The notes: generated by a model from the sequence alone, not told the origin. DNA of 64,000 nucleotides from Pseudomonas fluorescens (GCF_001307275.1 NZ_CP012831.1:1-64000); one strand, 5' to 3'. Numbered from the stretch's first letter, positions 17,846 to 26,541 are shown. Made by a program: numbers and translations.

Positions 17846-18390
17846 ACCTGTCCTTCAATGTCCTCAACCAGGCCATGCTGACCCAGGTCCTTCACGAGTT
17901 GCGCCTGGGTAATCTGCAGCGCTGCAAAGCACTCGGGTTGGATGAGGAAGACATCTACCTGTTGCAATCCCTACCGCCCACCACACTGTCACGTCTGGCC
18001 CACGCCACCGTCCCCTGGGTTGAGGTCAAGATTGATTCGCCGGTGCTGCATCGGTTGATCGACCAGGCCGAACGCGACGAACAGAACGAGCGCCTGATCA
18101 ACCGAGCGCTCAAGCTCGGTGCCAGCAGTACCATCATGTATCAATGCTTCGGCTTGGCGCATTCGGAAACCGCCCTGCGCCGACGTCTGCTCAAGATAGA
18201 AACCCGTAAGGGGCGCCCCCAGAACTTAAGCGAAGCGCAGGAGCATGCACTCTGGCAGCGTTGGTGCCAACTACGCGCTCAGGAAGGTGCTGAGGATCAG
18301 CTCGACGCCATGATGATGTTGGCGGAGGAGCAACAGATCAGCTTGACCGTTGTTTGGCAACAGATCGATCAGTACAGCAACGGAACATGA
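17842..18390 (+). CDS. DUF2857-family ICE protein
   Basis: This 182-residue protein opens MNLSFNVLNQAMLTQVLHEL and includes LQRCKALGLDEEDIYLLQSL. It then has a helix-turn-helix-like region (LGASSTIMYQCFGLAHSETA), a pattern I associate with the DUF2857 family found between parB and STY4528-type genes in genomic islands. It is predicted helical and soluble, probably DNA-binding. It overlaps parB and the next gene by 4 bp each, showing tight coupling in the maintenance operon. Function is not established. Confidence 0.75.
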   Translation: MNLSFNVLNQAMLTQVLHELRLGNLQRCKALGLDEEDIYLLQSLPPTTLSRLAHATVPWVEVKIDSPVLHRLIDQAERDEQNERLINRALKLGASSTIMYQCFGLAHSETALRRRLLKIETRKGRPQNLSEAQEHALWQRWCQLRAQEGAEDQLDAMMMLAEEQQISLTVVWQQIDQYSNGT

Positions 18391-19574
18391 ACACTGCCCC
18401 CTTCAGTCGCTGGCAGCGTGTTCTGCAGCAATGCACCCAGCAGTTGAGTGAACGTTGGCCTGCACGTCCCACCACTGAACAACCCTCCAACCAGGCTCTA
18501 CAGGCTGGCTTTCTGTTCAGTGGCCAATCACATGAAGTCGTGCCGCATCGCCTGCTGCTGGATAACCGGTTGACGCCATTGGAGCGTAACGCCTGGCAGG
18601 TTTTTCGACTCATGCTGCAAGGCCAGGGCATGGTTACACCGCGCTATGAGGATTTGCAGCCTTACCTGTCGAGCGTGCCCTATGGAGTATCGGCTTCCCG
18701 TGAAACCATCGCTCGCGTCTTGACGATACTCAGGCTGACCCGCTGGCTCAGCTTGGTGAGTCGTGGCCGCGATCAACTCAGCGGGCGCCTACAAGGCTCT
18801 CTGTATGTCCTGCACGATGAACCGCTAACTCCTGCCGAAGCCATGGAACTGGATCAAGACTACCTCGAGCTAGTCGGACACGCCCTCGATCACGCGACCA
18901 AGGCTGTGCGTATTGTCGCGCAGCACATTGTGGAAGAAATTCGCCGAGACAAAGATATCGATCAGGGGCGACTACCTACCCGAATTGAGAGCTGGGGCGA
19001 ACATTGGACGCCGCAGGAATTGGATCAGGTAACCGATGAAGCGTTACACGATTCCGAACTGAGTGGCGATCACAGTGTACGGAATCGTGTGGGACTTCGT
19101 TCGGATTCCGAACCGGGCCTGAACGCCAATGTTTCCGGCGCAGTTCGGAAACCGAACGCCGCCTGTACTGTATTAAAAGAAAGTATTTGTACTGTACCGC
19201 GCGCAACCCCAGCGGTGGATAACCTGCACTGGCCCGATCCGCCGCACTTGAGCCCAAGCGAACGTCAGGCCGTCGCCATGGCGTTGAACAAGCTCAAACC
19301 AGCGGATCGGCAGGCGGTACTCAACGAAGCGGGCGCGCGATGTGCGGCCGGCGGTATCCGCAAGCCAGCGGCGTATCTTATGGGCCTTATTCAGCGGGCA
19401 CTGAAAGGCGATTTTCGTCCTTGGGCAGGTCAGACTGAATCGTTACCCATTGCAGAGCCGCTCCCCGTTCCTTCACGCCGATCGAGAAAACAGGGCGAAC
19501 CCGTCTCTGCCCTCGCCCAAGCGTGCCTGAATGAGTTGCGCCAGCTGCGTGGCAAACGCCCTGGACGTCAGTAG
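18387..19574 (+). CDS. STY4528-type ICE replication protein
   Basis: This 395-residue protein starts at ATG 18387, which overlaps the preceding stop (ATGA); an in-frame upstream start at 18354 lies inside the previous gene. The N-terminal half contains FRLMLQGQGMVTPRYEDLQP and SASRETIARVLTILRLTRWL, which look like a winged helix used in replication-initiator-like proteins. The C-terminus is basic and low in structure. The position after DUF2857 matches the STY4528 family, annotated as pathogenicity-island replication proteins. It probably helps the excised circle replicate; that role is family-based. Confidence 0.8.
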   Translation: MNTAPFSRWQRVLQQCTQQLSERWPARPTTEQPSNQALQAGFLFSGQSHEVVPHRLLLDNRLTPLERNAWQVFRLMLQGQGMVTPRYEDLQPYLSSVPYGVSASRETIARVLTILRLTRWLSLVSRGRDQLSGRLQGSLYVLHDEPLTPAEAMELDQDYLELVGHALDHATKAVRIVAQHIVEEIRRDKDIDQGRLPTRIESWGEHWTPQELDQVTDEALHDSELSGDHSVRNRVGLRSDSEPGLNANVSGAVRKPNAACTVLKESICTVPRATPAVDNLHWPDPPHLSPSERQAVAMALNKLKPADRQAVLNEAGARCAAGGIRKPAAYLMGLIQRALKGDFRPWAGQTESLPIAEPLPVPSRRSRKQGEPVSALAQACLNELRQLRGKRPGRQ

Positions 19575-19718
19575 ATTTGATGCCACTGGCATCAGTGCCG
19601 AGCGTCTTAGAAATTAGCCGTCTCGAACCAAACCGAACAGACCGCATTCAGCTTTTTGGCTGTCCTTGACCTTTATCTGTCGCAACGTTCCCGTCCAAGC
19701 AGATGCGAGGACAACACC

Positions 19719-20474
19719 GTGGCCGATCACTATCAGCTTAACCTGGGCTCATTGCGCAGCAGCATCACCCTGACACTGCACACCCACCACGCCGCCCGTA
19801 TCTGGCAAGGACGAACCGCACGTGAAGGCGTCCATTCGATCATGGGCATGGCCGGCTACATCAGTGTCACCAACCTGATGAAACACACTGCGGCCCAGGA
19901 CGACCCCTATGCCGATTGGGCCATCGTGCAACTCGAAGAAAAATTGACTCAGGCCAAAGCCGGGATGCTGGAACTGACCCAACAATTGGATCGGATCAGA
20001 CAGGATCTGCCGACGCAGATCGACATGAGCGATAACCTCAATATCCACCCCGTCACCTTGCCCTTGTACATCGGCAGCCAACTGGGGTTCCTCGCCGTCT
20101 ACCTGCTGACTGACTACGACACGCTGGTGCGCCACACCCTGCTTGCTCATCACACCGCCTTGATTGGTCGCAGAGATATGGAAGCCTGGATAGACGACGG
20201 TGCTCATCTGCTGCGCAGCCTGTTCGGCCAGGCGCAGCGTTATCGACTTGCAGGTGTCACACGCGATGATATGGCCGCAAACAATGCCCGCGCCCTAGCG
20301 GCCATGGAGAAGTTTGGATTGCCCCCCATGGACATCCTTGAAGGCCATCGCCGCTCCCAGTTCGCGCCACCGATCACTCGTCGTGGAGCTTTGGCAGCGG
20401 ATGACGCTGATGCGTTGGTGGAGGACGTGGTAGTCCCATCTGCGGCAGAGGGTGGGGCGGAGGAAGAAGCATGA
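19719..20474 (+). CDS. TIGR03761 (PFL_4669-type) ICE protein
   Basis: This 251-residue protein is read from GTG 19719, preceded by GCGAGGA 8-14 bases upstream. An in-frame start at 19656 gives an arginine-rich, unlikely extension. Characteristic stretches are HAARIWQGRTAREGVHSIMG, LGFLAVYLLTDYDTLVRHTL and the ITRRGALA tail. The family is confined to ICEs and lies among replication and single-strand-DNA proteins, so a role in processing transferred DNA is likely but untested here. It overlaps the DUF3158 gene by 4 bp. The last 20 residues are acidic (Glu/Asp-rich). Confidence 0.82.
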   Translation: MADHYQLNLGSLRSSITLTLHTHHAARIWQGRTAREGVHSIMGMAGYISVTNLMKHTAAQDDPYADWAIVQLEEKLTQAKAGMLELTQQLDRIRQDLPTQIDMSDNLNIHPVTLPLYIGSQLGFLAVYLLTDYDTLVRHTLLAHHTALIGRRDMEAWIDDGAHLLRSLFGQAQRYRLAGVTRDDMAANNARALAAMEKFGLPPMDILEGHRRSQFAPPITRRGALAADDADALVEDVVVPSAAEGGAEEEA

Positions 20475-20989
20475 GTCCCGTGACACCGGCTCAACCATTG
20501 CCCCTTGAAGCATTGACACCGGATGCCTATCGACAACTCGAACACGCTGCCTCCCTAAAAGGCCTTTTAAAGCCATTTAAGGGTAAGGGGGAACTGGAAC
20601 ACCTGGCGCAGATGGCGAGGGAAATCGAGGCGCAGTTATGTCACCTGATGGAGACTGTGGTGCAGCAGGCCGGACAACCTCCTTACTCACTACTGGATAT
20701 TCGACTGGTACTGCAGAACACCAGTGCTGGCAGTACCTTTTTGCGTTGGCGCACCCGTGACTTCACTCGTATGGGGGTTGTGGTCTGGGAACGCCAGGTC
20801 TCCAACAAGACCTTGCCGCAAGCCATACGCGAAGGATTGCACCGTTTCGAATGCGACCGCATTGCACTGAACTTGCAGATGAGCGTGGTGCATTCGCTCT
20901 ACCGCCAGGCATCGACCTGCGCGATCAAAATGGCCAGTGCCGAAAGGCTACTGCGCCAGCTCACAACCGCAGTGGGGGTATCAGGATGA
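20471..20989 (+). CDS. DUF3158-family ICE protein
   Basis: This 172-residue protein opens with a Pro-rich lead, then AYRQLEHAASLKGLLKPFKG, and LRWRTRDFTRMGVVVWERQV near residues 95-115. These features and the location directly before ssb fit DUF3158. No membrane segments or known catalytic residues are visible. It is coupled by 4-bp overlaps to TIGR03761 on one side and ssb on the other, so the three proteins are made together and probably act on single-stranded transfer DNA. Confidence 0.75.
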   Translation: MSPVTPAQPLPLEALTPDAYRQLEHAASLKGLLKPFKGKGELEHLAQMAREIEAQLCHLMETVVQQAGQPPYSLLDIRLVLQNTSAGSTFLRWRTRDFTRMGVVVWERQVSNKTLPQAIREGLHRFECDRIALNLQMSVVHSLYRQASTCAIKMASAERLLRQLTTAVGVSG

Positions 20990-21453
20990 GTACTTTTTTT
21001 GTCGGCGAAGGCAACATTGGCAGTACGCCAGAGTTCCAGGAATTTTCCTCAGGCAATGACGAGCCACGGCGTTTGCTACGGCTGAATGTGTACTTTGACA
21101 ACCCCGTGCCACGCGAGGGTAGCTATGAAGATCGAGGCGGCTATTGGGCGCCAGTTGAGCTCTGGCACCGCGAGGCTGAACACTGGAGTACGCTGTACCA
21201 GAAAGGTATGCGTGTGTTGGTCGAAGGCCGGACAGTGCGCGATGAGTGGGAGGACGCCGAAGATAACGCCCGGGTGACCTTCAAAATCGAAGCCCGTCGA
21301 GTCGGCATCCTGCCTCATCGCGTGCAGAACGTGGTCATGCGGGAACGATCCAGTGAACAGACGACGGCTGCAAAACAGGTCGAGCAAAGTGCAGAGCGGA
21401 CCAACAATCAGAGTTCGTCAGCGACCTCAAAACCCAGAAAACGTAAAGAGTAA
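20986..21453 (+). CDS. ssb: ICE single-stranded DNA-binding protein
   Basis: This 155-residue protein has an OB-fold core (MSTFFVGEGNIGSTPEF, LLRLNVYFDN, YWAPVELWHREAEHWSTLYQ, KGMRVLVEGR). It lacks the acidic DDIPF tip of chromosomal SSB and ends instead in a polar basic tail (SATSKPRKRKE). That is typical of the ICE-encoded SSB group. The ATG at 20986 overlaps the previous stop. The expected role is protecting single-stranded transfer DNA and favouring recombination. The missing acidic tip suggests it does not recruit host SSB partners in the usual way. Confidence 0.85.
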   Translation: MSTFFVGEGNIGSTPEFQEFSSGNDEPRRLLRLNVYFDNPVPREGSYEDRGGYWAPVELWHREAEHWSTLYQKGMRVLVEGRTVRDEWEDAEDNARVTFKIEARRVGILPHRVQNVVMRERSSEQTTAAKQVEQSAERTNNQSSSATSKPRKRKE

Positions 21454-21537
21454 TTGGTCAATAAATGATGTAACTAGGTATGTAATTGCGCCCCTGCGCG
21501 ATACAACAGTACGAGGTACCATTGCCCCATCGACATC

Positions 21538-22671
21538 ATGCAATGGATACGCACTGTGGGACTGCTTGCCTATAGGTTGGATGGGACACCCGTTGTCTCG
21601 GTATTCCTAACGGACGAAGAATGGAAAACCGAAGCACTGAACAAATCCCGGGATCTCTTCATGCCCGAGACCAAAAGCCGAGCGGTGCTCAAGGTCTCAC
21701 GGCTTGGGCATCGTTTCTTTTCCCACAAGCCAGGTGAGCGCAAACTCAGTCAAACAGGCGGCGAAAGCGATGATCATGTCATGCTTAAAATTAAAACGCT
21801 TTTTGCTGCCACAGCCGCGGGTTGGTCTGCACTTCCTGAGCAGTCAGGGGTAACAGCTTCCGGCAAATTCTATCGGGCTGACGTTCTTTGTACTCATCCG
21901 AATGGCAAGACCAAGGTGGCTGTCGAAATACAACGATCAACACAGCGTGATGTCGACTACGAGGAGCGTCAGAGAGTCTACGTGGAAGCAGGTATTCGCT
22001 GTATCTGGATCGACATTTCCAAGAAAGCGTATCGTCATCACATCAGCAAGCCAACCAAAGCACTTCCTCGATTTGAGTGCAAGCGTCAGTCTCCCGACAG
22101 TACTGGCACCTACCTCGTATCCATCGAAAAGCAAGACATCGACTTCCCTGAATTTATTCAAGGAGCACTCACGGGAAAACTCAGATTCATTGAGCACGAA
22201 GTGAATACCTCCCTTCACCACATCAGAATCCATCGAAAGCGGTGCTGGAGCTGCAAAATTCACATCTGTTTACTAGACCCGGAATTTACTGAGGATCTAG
22301 TACGGCAGATGCCGAAAATCGTCTCCACGATCCATCGCAAGACCACGCACATTCAAGATATGTGCAGGATCAAGCTGATTCACTTCAAAAAAAGAGGAGT
22401 CAAAGAGCACGTCTCGTGCTGCCCACACTGTGGTATTGCGCAATCCTATTCTGAACTGGACCACAGGTTTGAATTGGCTGATCACGTGGCGTTTCTCGCC
22501 ATTGCCCGACCTACCGGTCTTTTACCCAGAAGGTTCTGGTCTTGGGAGACTCACCCGAAACTTGAAATGCTTCCGGTCCCAGGAGCCGCATTTCTTATCA
22601 CAGGAGAGCCTGACGACGACTCCGCATTGCTTGAGATCCTGCGCGAAAACCTTAAAGGGTGCCATTGGTAA
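21538..22671 (+). CDS. CoiA-like competence/nuclease-domain protein
   Basis: This 377-residue protein has a PD-(D/E)xK-type nuclease core resembling the CoiA domain: GKFYRADVLCT, then TKVAVEIQRSTQ (Asp and Glu-x-Gln residues of the active site). A Tyr/Arg helix (DYEERQRVYVEAGIRCIWI) follows. Two Cys pairs (CWSCKIH and CCPHCG) suggest a zinc site in the C-terminal half. Proteins of this kind are found in competence and in mobile elements; the role here could be processing of incoming DNA. It lies between ssb and topB, where some relatives have nothing, so I regard it as cargo. The start at 21538 lacks a strong ribosome site. Confidence 0.7.
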   Translation: MQWIRTVGLLAYRLDGTPVVSVFLTDEEWKTEALNKSRDLFMPETKSRAVLKVSRLGHRFFSHKPGERKLSQTGGESDDHVMLKIKTLFAATAAGWSALPEQSGVTASGKFYRADVLCTHPNGKTKVAVEIQRSTQRDVDYEERQRVYVEAGIRCIWIDISKKAYRHHISKPTKALPRFECKRQSPDSTGTYLVSIEKQDIDFPEFIQGALTGKLRFIEHEVNTSLHHIRIHRKRCWSCKIHICLLDPEFTEDLVRQMPKIVSTIHRKTTHIQDMCRIKLIHFKKRGVKEHVSCCPHCGIAQSYSELDHRFELADHVAFLAIARPTGLLPRRFWSWETHPKLEMLPVPGAAFLITGEPDDDSALLEILRENLKGCHW

Positions 22672-22794
22672 AATCTGTACTTATTGATGACTGCAGACCT
22701 GGCAGTTTTCCGGTTCTTGGCTTCCCGTCAAAATTAATATGGGTAACTTAGCAATCCGGTTTCCCATATCTCGCCATTGCTGTTTCCAACAACG

Positions 22795-22819
22795 CTGCTC
22801 CGAACTCAATCCGGAGCAG
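22795..22819 (+). promoter_or_regulatory. Hairpin covering the topB ribosome site
   Basis: CTGCTCCG (22795-22802) and CGGAGCAG (22812-22819) form a perfect 8-bp stem with a 9-nt loop, ending 4 bases before the topB ATG. The GGAG ribosome site (22813-22816) is inside the stem, so translation could be restrained unless the hairpin is opened. A second, imperfect repeat (ATATGGG 22737-22743, CCCATAT 22763-22769) lies upstream. Confidence 0.6.
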
Positions 22820-22823
22820 TTCT

Positions 22824-24791
22824 ATGCGCCTCTTTCTTTGCGAGAAACCTTCCCAAGGTCGTGACATAGCCAAGGTTCTCGGAGCCAACCGGCGCAGTGA
22901 TGGCTGCCTGATCGGCCCCGAAATAACCGTTACCTGGTGTGTCGGCCACCTGCTTGAGGCCGCCCCACCCGAAGCCTATGGCGAGCATCTCAAATCCTGG
23001 TCACTGGACCACCTACCGATCATTCCCAAGCAATGGCAGGTCGAGGTCAAGCCCAAGACAGCGGCACAGTTCAACGTCATCAAACGTCTGCTCAGCGAAG
23101 CTCGCACCGTTGTCATCGCCACCGATGCCGATCGAGAAGGCGAAATGATTGCCCGCGAGCTACTGGAACTCTGCAATTACCGAGGCCCCGTTCAACGCCT
23201 CTGGTTGTCGGCACTCAATGAGGCGTCGATTCGCAAGGCATTGTCCTCGCTCAAGTCTGGTCAGGAGACTTTTCCACTCTACCACTCAGCCCTCGCCCGC
23301 AGCCGGGCTGACTGGCTGATCGGCATGAACCTCAGTCGTTTGTTCACCCTTCTCGGACGGCGGGCGGGCTACGAGGGCGTATTGTCCGTTGGACGCGTAC
23401 AGACACCCACATTGCGTCTGGTAGTCGATCGAGATCGTGCAATTGCCAGCTTCGTCTCCGAGCCCTACTGGGAAGTGGATGTGCACCTGTCCTCAATGGG
23501 ACAACCATTCATCGCGTCGTGGTTACCACCCAGCTCAGGGAGTGACGAGGCCGGCCGTTGCCTAGAGCAGGCGCTTGCCAGTCAGACCGTCGAAGCGATC
23601 TTCAGCAGTAAAACCGCCACAGTACTCTCGCTGCAGACTGAGCATTTCCGCGAAGCGCCACCCCTACCCTTCGACCTGAGCACACTGCAAGAAGTCTGTT
23701 CACGCAAGCTGGGGCTTGGCGTTCAAGAAACCCTGAACATAGCCCAAGCCCTATATGAAACGCACAAAGCCACCAGCTATCCGCGCAGCGATTGCCGCTA
23801 TTTGCCAGAGAGTATGTTTAACGAGGTACCCACAGTTTTCGATGCCCTGCTCAAAACGGATCCCGCACTACGGCCTGGGCTCCGAAGCCTCGATCAATCA
23901 TTGCACTCCCGCGTTTGGAACGATGCCAAGGTCACCGCGCACCACGCCATTATCCCCACCAGCGAGCCGGCGAACCTTGCGCGGATGTCCGAACAAGAAC
24001 GCCAAGTCTACGAACTGATTCGCAGCCACTACCTTGTGCAGTTTCTTCCACATCATGAGTTTGATCGGACCCACGTAGAACTGGAGTGTGGTGAAGAACG
24101 ACTGACCGCCGTTGGCAAACAGATCCTGGTTCAGGGTTGGAAAGGTTTGCTCTACGAAAACACCGAGGAGGATGAATCCCATCAAAAAGCCCAAGTTTTA
24201 CCGGTCTTGCAACAGGGTACTCAGTGCGCCGTAGACCACGTCGAACTCAAGCCCATGCGCACCGCAGCTCCCAAATCGCTCACCGAGGGAGATCTGATCA
24301 AGGCCATGAAAAACGTGGCCAAGCTGGTCAACGACCCACGCCTGAAACAGAAACTTCGGGACACCACCGGTATCGGTACCGAAGCCACACGAGCCGGCAT
24401 CATCAAGGGATTGATTGATCGTGGTTATTTGCTAAAGAAAAAACGCGCTTTAATAGCCTCGGCGGCGGCCCATACCCTGATCGAGTCGGTACCCGTTGCA
24501 GTCACTGATCCGGGTATGACCGCGATCTGGGAGCAGGCTCTGGACGAAATCGAAGCGGGACGTCTGAGCCTGGATGCGTTCGTCGCCAAGCAAGTGAATT
24601 GGATAGCGCAGTTGGTCGCAAGCTGCGGCTCACTTACTTTAGCCATGCCTATCGAAGCCGGTCCGGTCTGCCCCATTTGCGATGCCTCAATGCTCAGGCG
24701 TAAGGGAAAATCAGGGCCGTTCTGGTCATGCTCGCACTATCCGGACTGTAAGGGCACTGTGCCCATCAGAAAAGATACGCGTCGCCCGTGA
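22824..24791 (+). CDS. topB: DNA topoisomerase III
   Basis: This 655-residue type IA topoisomerase changes DNA linking number by single-strand passage, here probably to help ICE replication or transfer. Visible are the N-terminal TOPRIM domain (MRLFLCEKPSQGRDIAKVLG; DxDxEGE motif in DADREGEMIA), the catalytic Tyr319 in SYPRSDCRYLPE, and a C-terminal zinc-ribbon (CPICDASMLRRKG then CSHYPDCKG). The length agrees with ICE-encoded TopB (about 650-680). It follows the CoiA-like cargo gene and ends the maintenance block. Confidence 0.95.
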   Translation: MRLFLCEKPSQGRDIAKVLGANRRSDGCLIGPEITVTWCVGHLLEAAPPEAYGEHLKSWSLDHLPIIPKQWQVEVKPKTAAQFNVIKRLLSEARTVVIATDADREGEMIARELLELCNYRGPVQRLWLSALNEASIRKALSSLKSGQETFPLYHSALARSRADWLIGMNLSRLFTLLGRRAGYEGVLSVGRVQTPTLRLVVDRDRAIASFVSEPYWEVDVHLSSMGQPFIASWLPPSSGSDEAGRCLEQALASQTVEAIFSSKTATVLSLQTEHFREAPPLPFDLSTLQEVCSRKLGLGVQETLNIAQALYETHKATSYPRSDCRYLPESMFNEVPTVFDALLKTDPALRPGLRSLDQSLHSRVWNDAKVTAHHAIIPTSEPANLARMSEQERQVYELIRSHYLVQFLPHHEFDRTHVELECGEERLTAVGKQILVQGWKGLLYENTEEDESHQKAQVLPVLQQGTQCAVDHVELKPMRTAAPKSLTEGDLIKAMKNVAKLVNDPRLKQKLRDTTGIGTEATRAGIIKGLIDRGYLLKKKRALIASAAAHTLIESVPVAVTDPGMTAIWEQALDEIEAGRLSLDAFVAKQVNWIAQLVASCGSLTLAMPIEAGPVCPICDASMLRRKGKSGPFWSCSHYPDCKGTVPIRKDTRRP

Positions 24792-24834
24792 CGCGCCATT
24801 GGAGATCAATATGAGTGTTGGGGCGATGTAAGGG

Positions 24835-25098
24835 TCAGTGCATCATTAACGGCGGCTGATCCCTCTCCAACTCACTTAGTGGTTGTCCAATTTCACGGGC
24901 CAAGGCGAGACCTGTCGCAATCCATATCTGCCCCAGTTCGTTGAACGCTTCCAGGTGAGCAGGATCTTCATTGAGCCAATGGACAAGGCTGTCGAAATGC
25001 TCGGGATTCTCAGGGCAATCATGAATCTTGATGAACAGCTCCAGTGTTCGCTCCCAGATCCGATCCATAACATCCTTGCTCTCCTCTTCCATGCTCAA
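24835..25098 (-). CDS. Orphan FecR N-terminal-like (DUF4880) small protein
   Basis: This 87-residue protein contains the pattern HFDSLVHWLNEDPAHLEAFN followed by ELGQIW. This resembles the helical DUF4880 domain at the N-terminus of FecR anti-sigma factors (WL..sPeH..AF..v..lW). The transmembrane and periplasmic parts of FecR are absent. It may be a free-standing anti-sigma-like or partner-binding module. The start could be TTG 25098, with GAGG 6 bases upstream, or ATG 25092. It is divergent from the XRE regulator gene, 203 bp apart, inside the ICE. Confidence 0.6.
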   Translation of the reverse strand: MSMEEESKDVMDRIWERTLELFIKIHDCPENPEHFDSLVHWLNEDPAHLEAFNELGQIWIATGLALAREIGQPLSELERDQPPLMMH

Positions 25099-25300
25099 CC
25101 AATCCTCAGCTTGTCCTTATCAGACCGTTCATTCTCACTGGCCATCTTGGAGTCTGACCCTGGAGGAACAGAACCCTCGTCGCATTACACAGCTATTTCA
25201 GCCAATATAGCAACCTTACAAGTCGATACACAACCTTTAAGGATGTTCATGTCAACGGGTCTTTGCTCAACCATTCGGGTTGAACTGGAGAACTCATCAC

Positions 25301-25642
25301 TTGGCACATAAACATCCGACCCAAGCCCAAATCGGGCGCATGATCGCTAAGCACCGAACCCAGCGTAATCTGACCCAGGAAGAGGTGGCTGAACGCCTGG
25401 GTATTGGCAGTGAAGCCATCTCGCGCCTGGAGCGAGGCGTGGTGGAGCTCTCCGTGGTCAAGCTGATGCAGTTAGCAGATATTTTCGACTGCCGGATGGA
25501 TGAACTGCTGACGGAGTCGAGCAATCGCCCCAATGACCAAGGCCAGATGATCGCGGGTTTGCTGCGTGGACTGAAAGAAAACGACCGTGCCTTTATCCTG
25601 GCTACTGTCGAACAACTGGCTGCTCATCTCGCCAACAAATGA
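25301..25642 (+). CDS. XRE-family helix-turn-helix regulator
   Basis: This 113-residue protein has a Cro/C1-type helix-turn-helix: IGRMIAKHRTQRNLTQEEVA, ERLGIGSEAISRLERGVVEL, then the helix MQLADIFDCRMDELL. The C-terminal 35 residues (IAGLLRGLKENDRAFILATV) are helical and may dimerise. No ATG is available; TTG 25301 (with CTGGAG upstream) or TTG 25280 would start it. It is probably a repressor of the accessory genes to the right or of its divergent neighbour; this is inferred from position. Confidence 0.8.
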   Translation: MAHKHPTQAQIGRMIAKHRTQRNLTQEEVAERLGIGSEAISRLERGVVELSVVKLMQLADIFDCRMDELLTESSNRPNDQGQMIAGLLRGLKENDRAFILATVEQLAAHLANK

Positions 25643-26176
25643 GCTTATGCGCTGGTATTCGATATTCGGGCCTTTGAGGGGAGGCTCTCTGCCTTGACGT
25701 CATCTCCCCTCTCTGCTGTAGTGCCTCAGGATCATCGCCAACGGCGACCCAAGACCGATTCGCTCCGGGTAGCTCGGTCGAACTCCTTGAGTTCGGAGCC
25801 TTCTCTTCTGCGGAATTTTTCATTCCCGTTTTGTGCTCGGCCTGATCGTGGTAGCGGATGACCACTGTTGCCTCCAAGACAACAGTGGTCATCCGCTTCG
25901 GCAATCATATTCAGTCCCGGAGCCCGCCGGGGAATCACTGGGCACCCTTTGTGCGCGGATGCGTGCCAGCGTGTTCCGACCCAGGCCACGACAAGGGTCG
26001 GTTGGCGGGTCATGGCGCAGTTAAATCAAGTTTTGCGAGGAGCTTGTCGACTGCGTCAGACCACCTAAGGTGGCTTTTCTATTCCTCGCCTGGCCCCTAG
26101 CCAGGCCCACTCTTCACTTTCTTCAGTCCAGTAATTTCCACTGTATTCTGGCCATAAAAAACCGGCTTGCGGCATC
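25643..26176. other. Gene-free stretch with strong hairpins
   Basis: No gene is supported. Apart from the long palindrome listed separately, it contains a short terminator-like hairpin (CCACC 26061-26065, GGTGG 26069-26073, then CTTTT) and a second hairpin GCCTGGC (26088-26094)/GCCAGGC (26100-26106). The many short frames are shadows of palindromic, GC-rich sequence. It insulates the regulator gene from the accessory operon promoter. Confidence 0.5.
25853..25897. repeat. Perfect 18-bp-arm palindrome
   Basis: The arm at 25853-25870 (AGCGGATGACCACTGTTG) is exactly complementary to 25880-25897, with a 9-base loop CCTCCAAGA. It is too long for a simple operator and has no T-tract on the plus strand, so it could be a REP/miniature-element relic or a folded single-strand recombination site. 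It stands alone in a gene-free stretch. Confidence 0.75.
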
Positions 26177-26205
26177 TTGACGCTCCCCTATGACAGGCTT
26201 ATACA
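26177..26205 (+). promoter_or_regulatory. Sigma70-type promoter of accessory operon
   Basis: TTGACG (26177-26182) and TATACA (26200-26205) are spaced 17 bases apart, close to the ideal for RpoD. Transcription would begin near 26212, just before the first hairpin of the structured leader. A matching promoter, TTGACC-17-TACATA, occurs in the second leader copy at 52157-52185. Confidence 0.7.
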
Positions 26206-26217
26206 AAGGGTGTGGTT

Positions 26218-26349
26218 CGCTGTCGTTGACAGCCCAGCCCAGGTAGCTTGAACCTTCAAGGCTACGCCACGCTTGTGGTGGTTTACCCAAGTGCGATCAG
26301 CGTTCGGAGGCTCGCACGATTGCCGCTTCAGCGGTGATGAATGCCTACT
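26218..26349 (+). ncRNA. Structured leader RNA, copy A (radC-motif-like candidate)
   Basis: Five hairpins can be drawn in order: GCTGTC/GACAGC (26219-26233), GTAGC/GCTAC (26243-26265), CCAC/GTGG (26267-26278), GTGCGA/TCGCAC (26291-26317) and CCGC/GCGG (26323-26334). The unpaired GATGAATGCCTACT then ends the conserved part. A second copy at 52198-52338 folds the same way with changed but still paired stems (CCAC/GTGG becomes TCAC/GTGA; GCTGTC/GACAGC becomes GCTGTT/GGCAGC). The loop of hairpin four, AGCGTTCGG-GGC, is nearly invariant. Placement before DUF3577, radC and ardC-type genes recalls the published radC RNA motif; identity with it is inferred from memory of its context, not from a covariance search. 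Confidence 0.7.
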
Positions 26350-26474
26350 ACCCCAAGTCCGCAGACCGCTGCTGCGGATTCTCTTTTGCTGCACCGCCAT
26401 TCCCACGGTGCATTGTTCTGTTTGTCATTGGCTTGCCGGTGGCGTGTGGTCATCGCTTGCCTTCACCTTACCCA

Positions 26475-26503
26475 CCCTGACGGGGCTCACTTCCCCGTCA
26501 GGG
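26475..26503 (+). promoter_or_regulatory. CCACC-preceded hairpin before the DUF3577 gene
   Basis: CCCTGACGGGG (26475-26485) and CCCCGTCAGGG (26493-26503) pair perfectly over 11 bp. CCCACC (26471-26476) overlaps the 5-prime side. The hairpin ends 38 bases before the start codon. Similar hairpins precede radC, the 109-residue ORF at 52461 and ardC. Confidence 0.6.
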
Positions 26504-26541
26504 GTCGTGCGTCGCCGCTTTCCCCTGAAAGGAGAACCACC

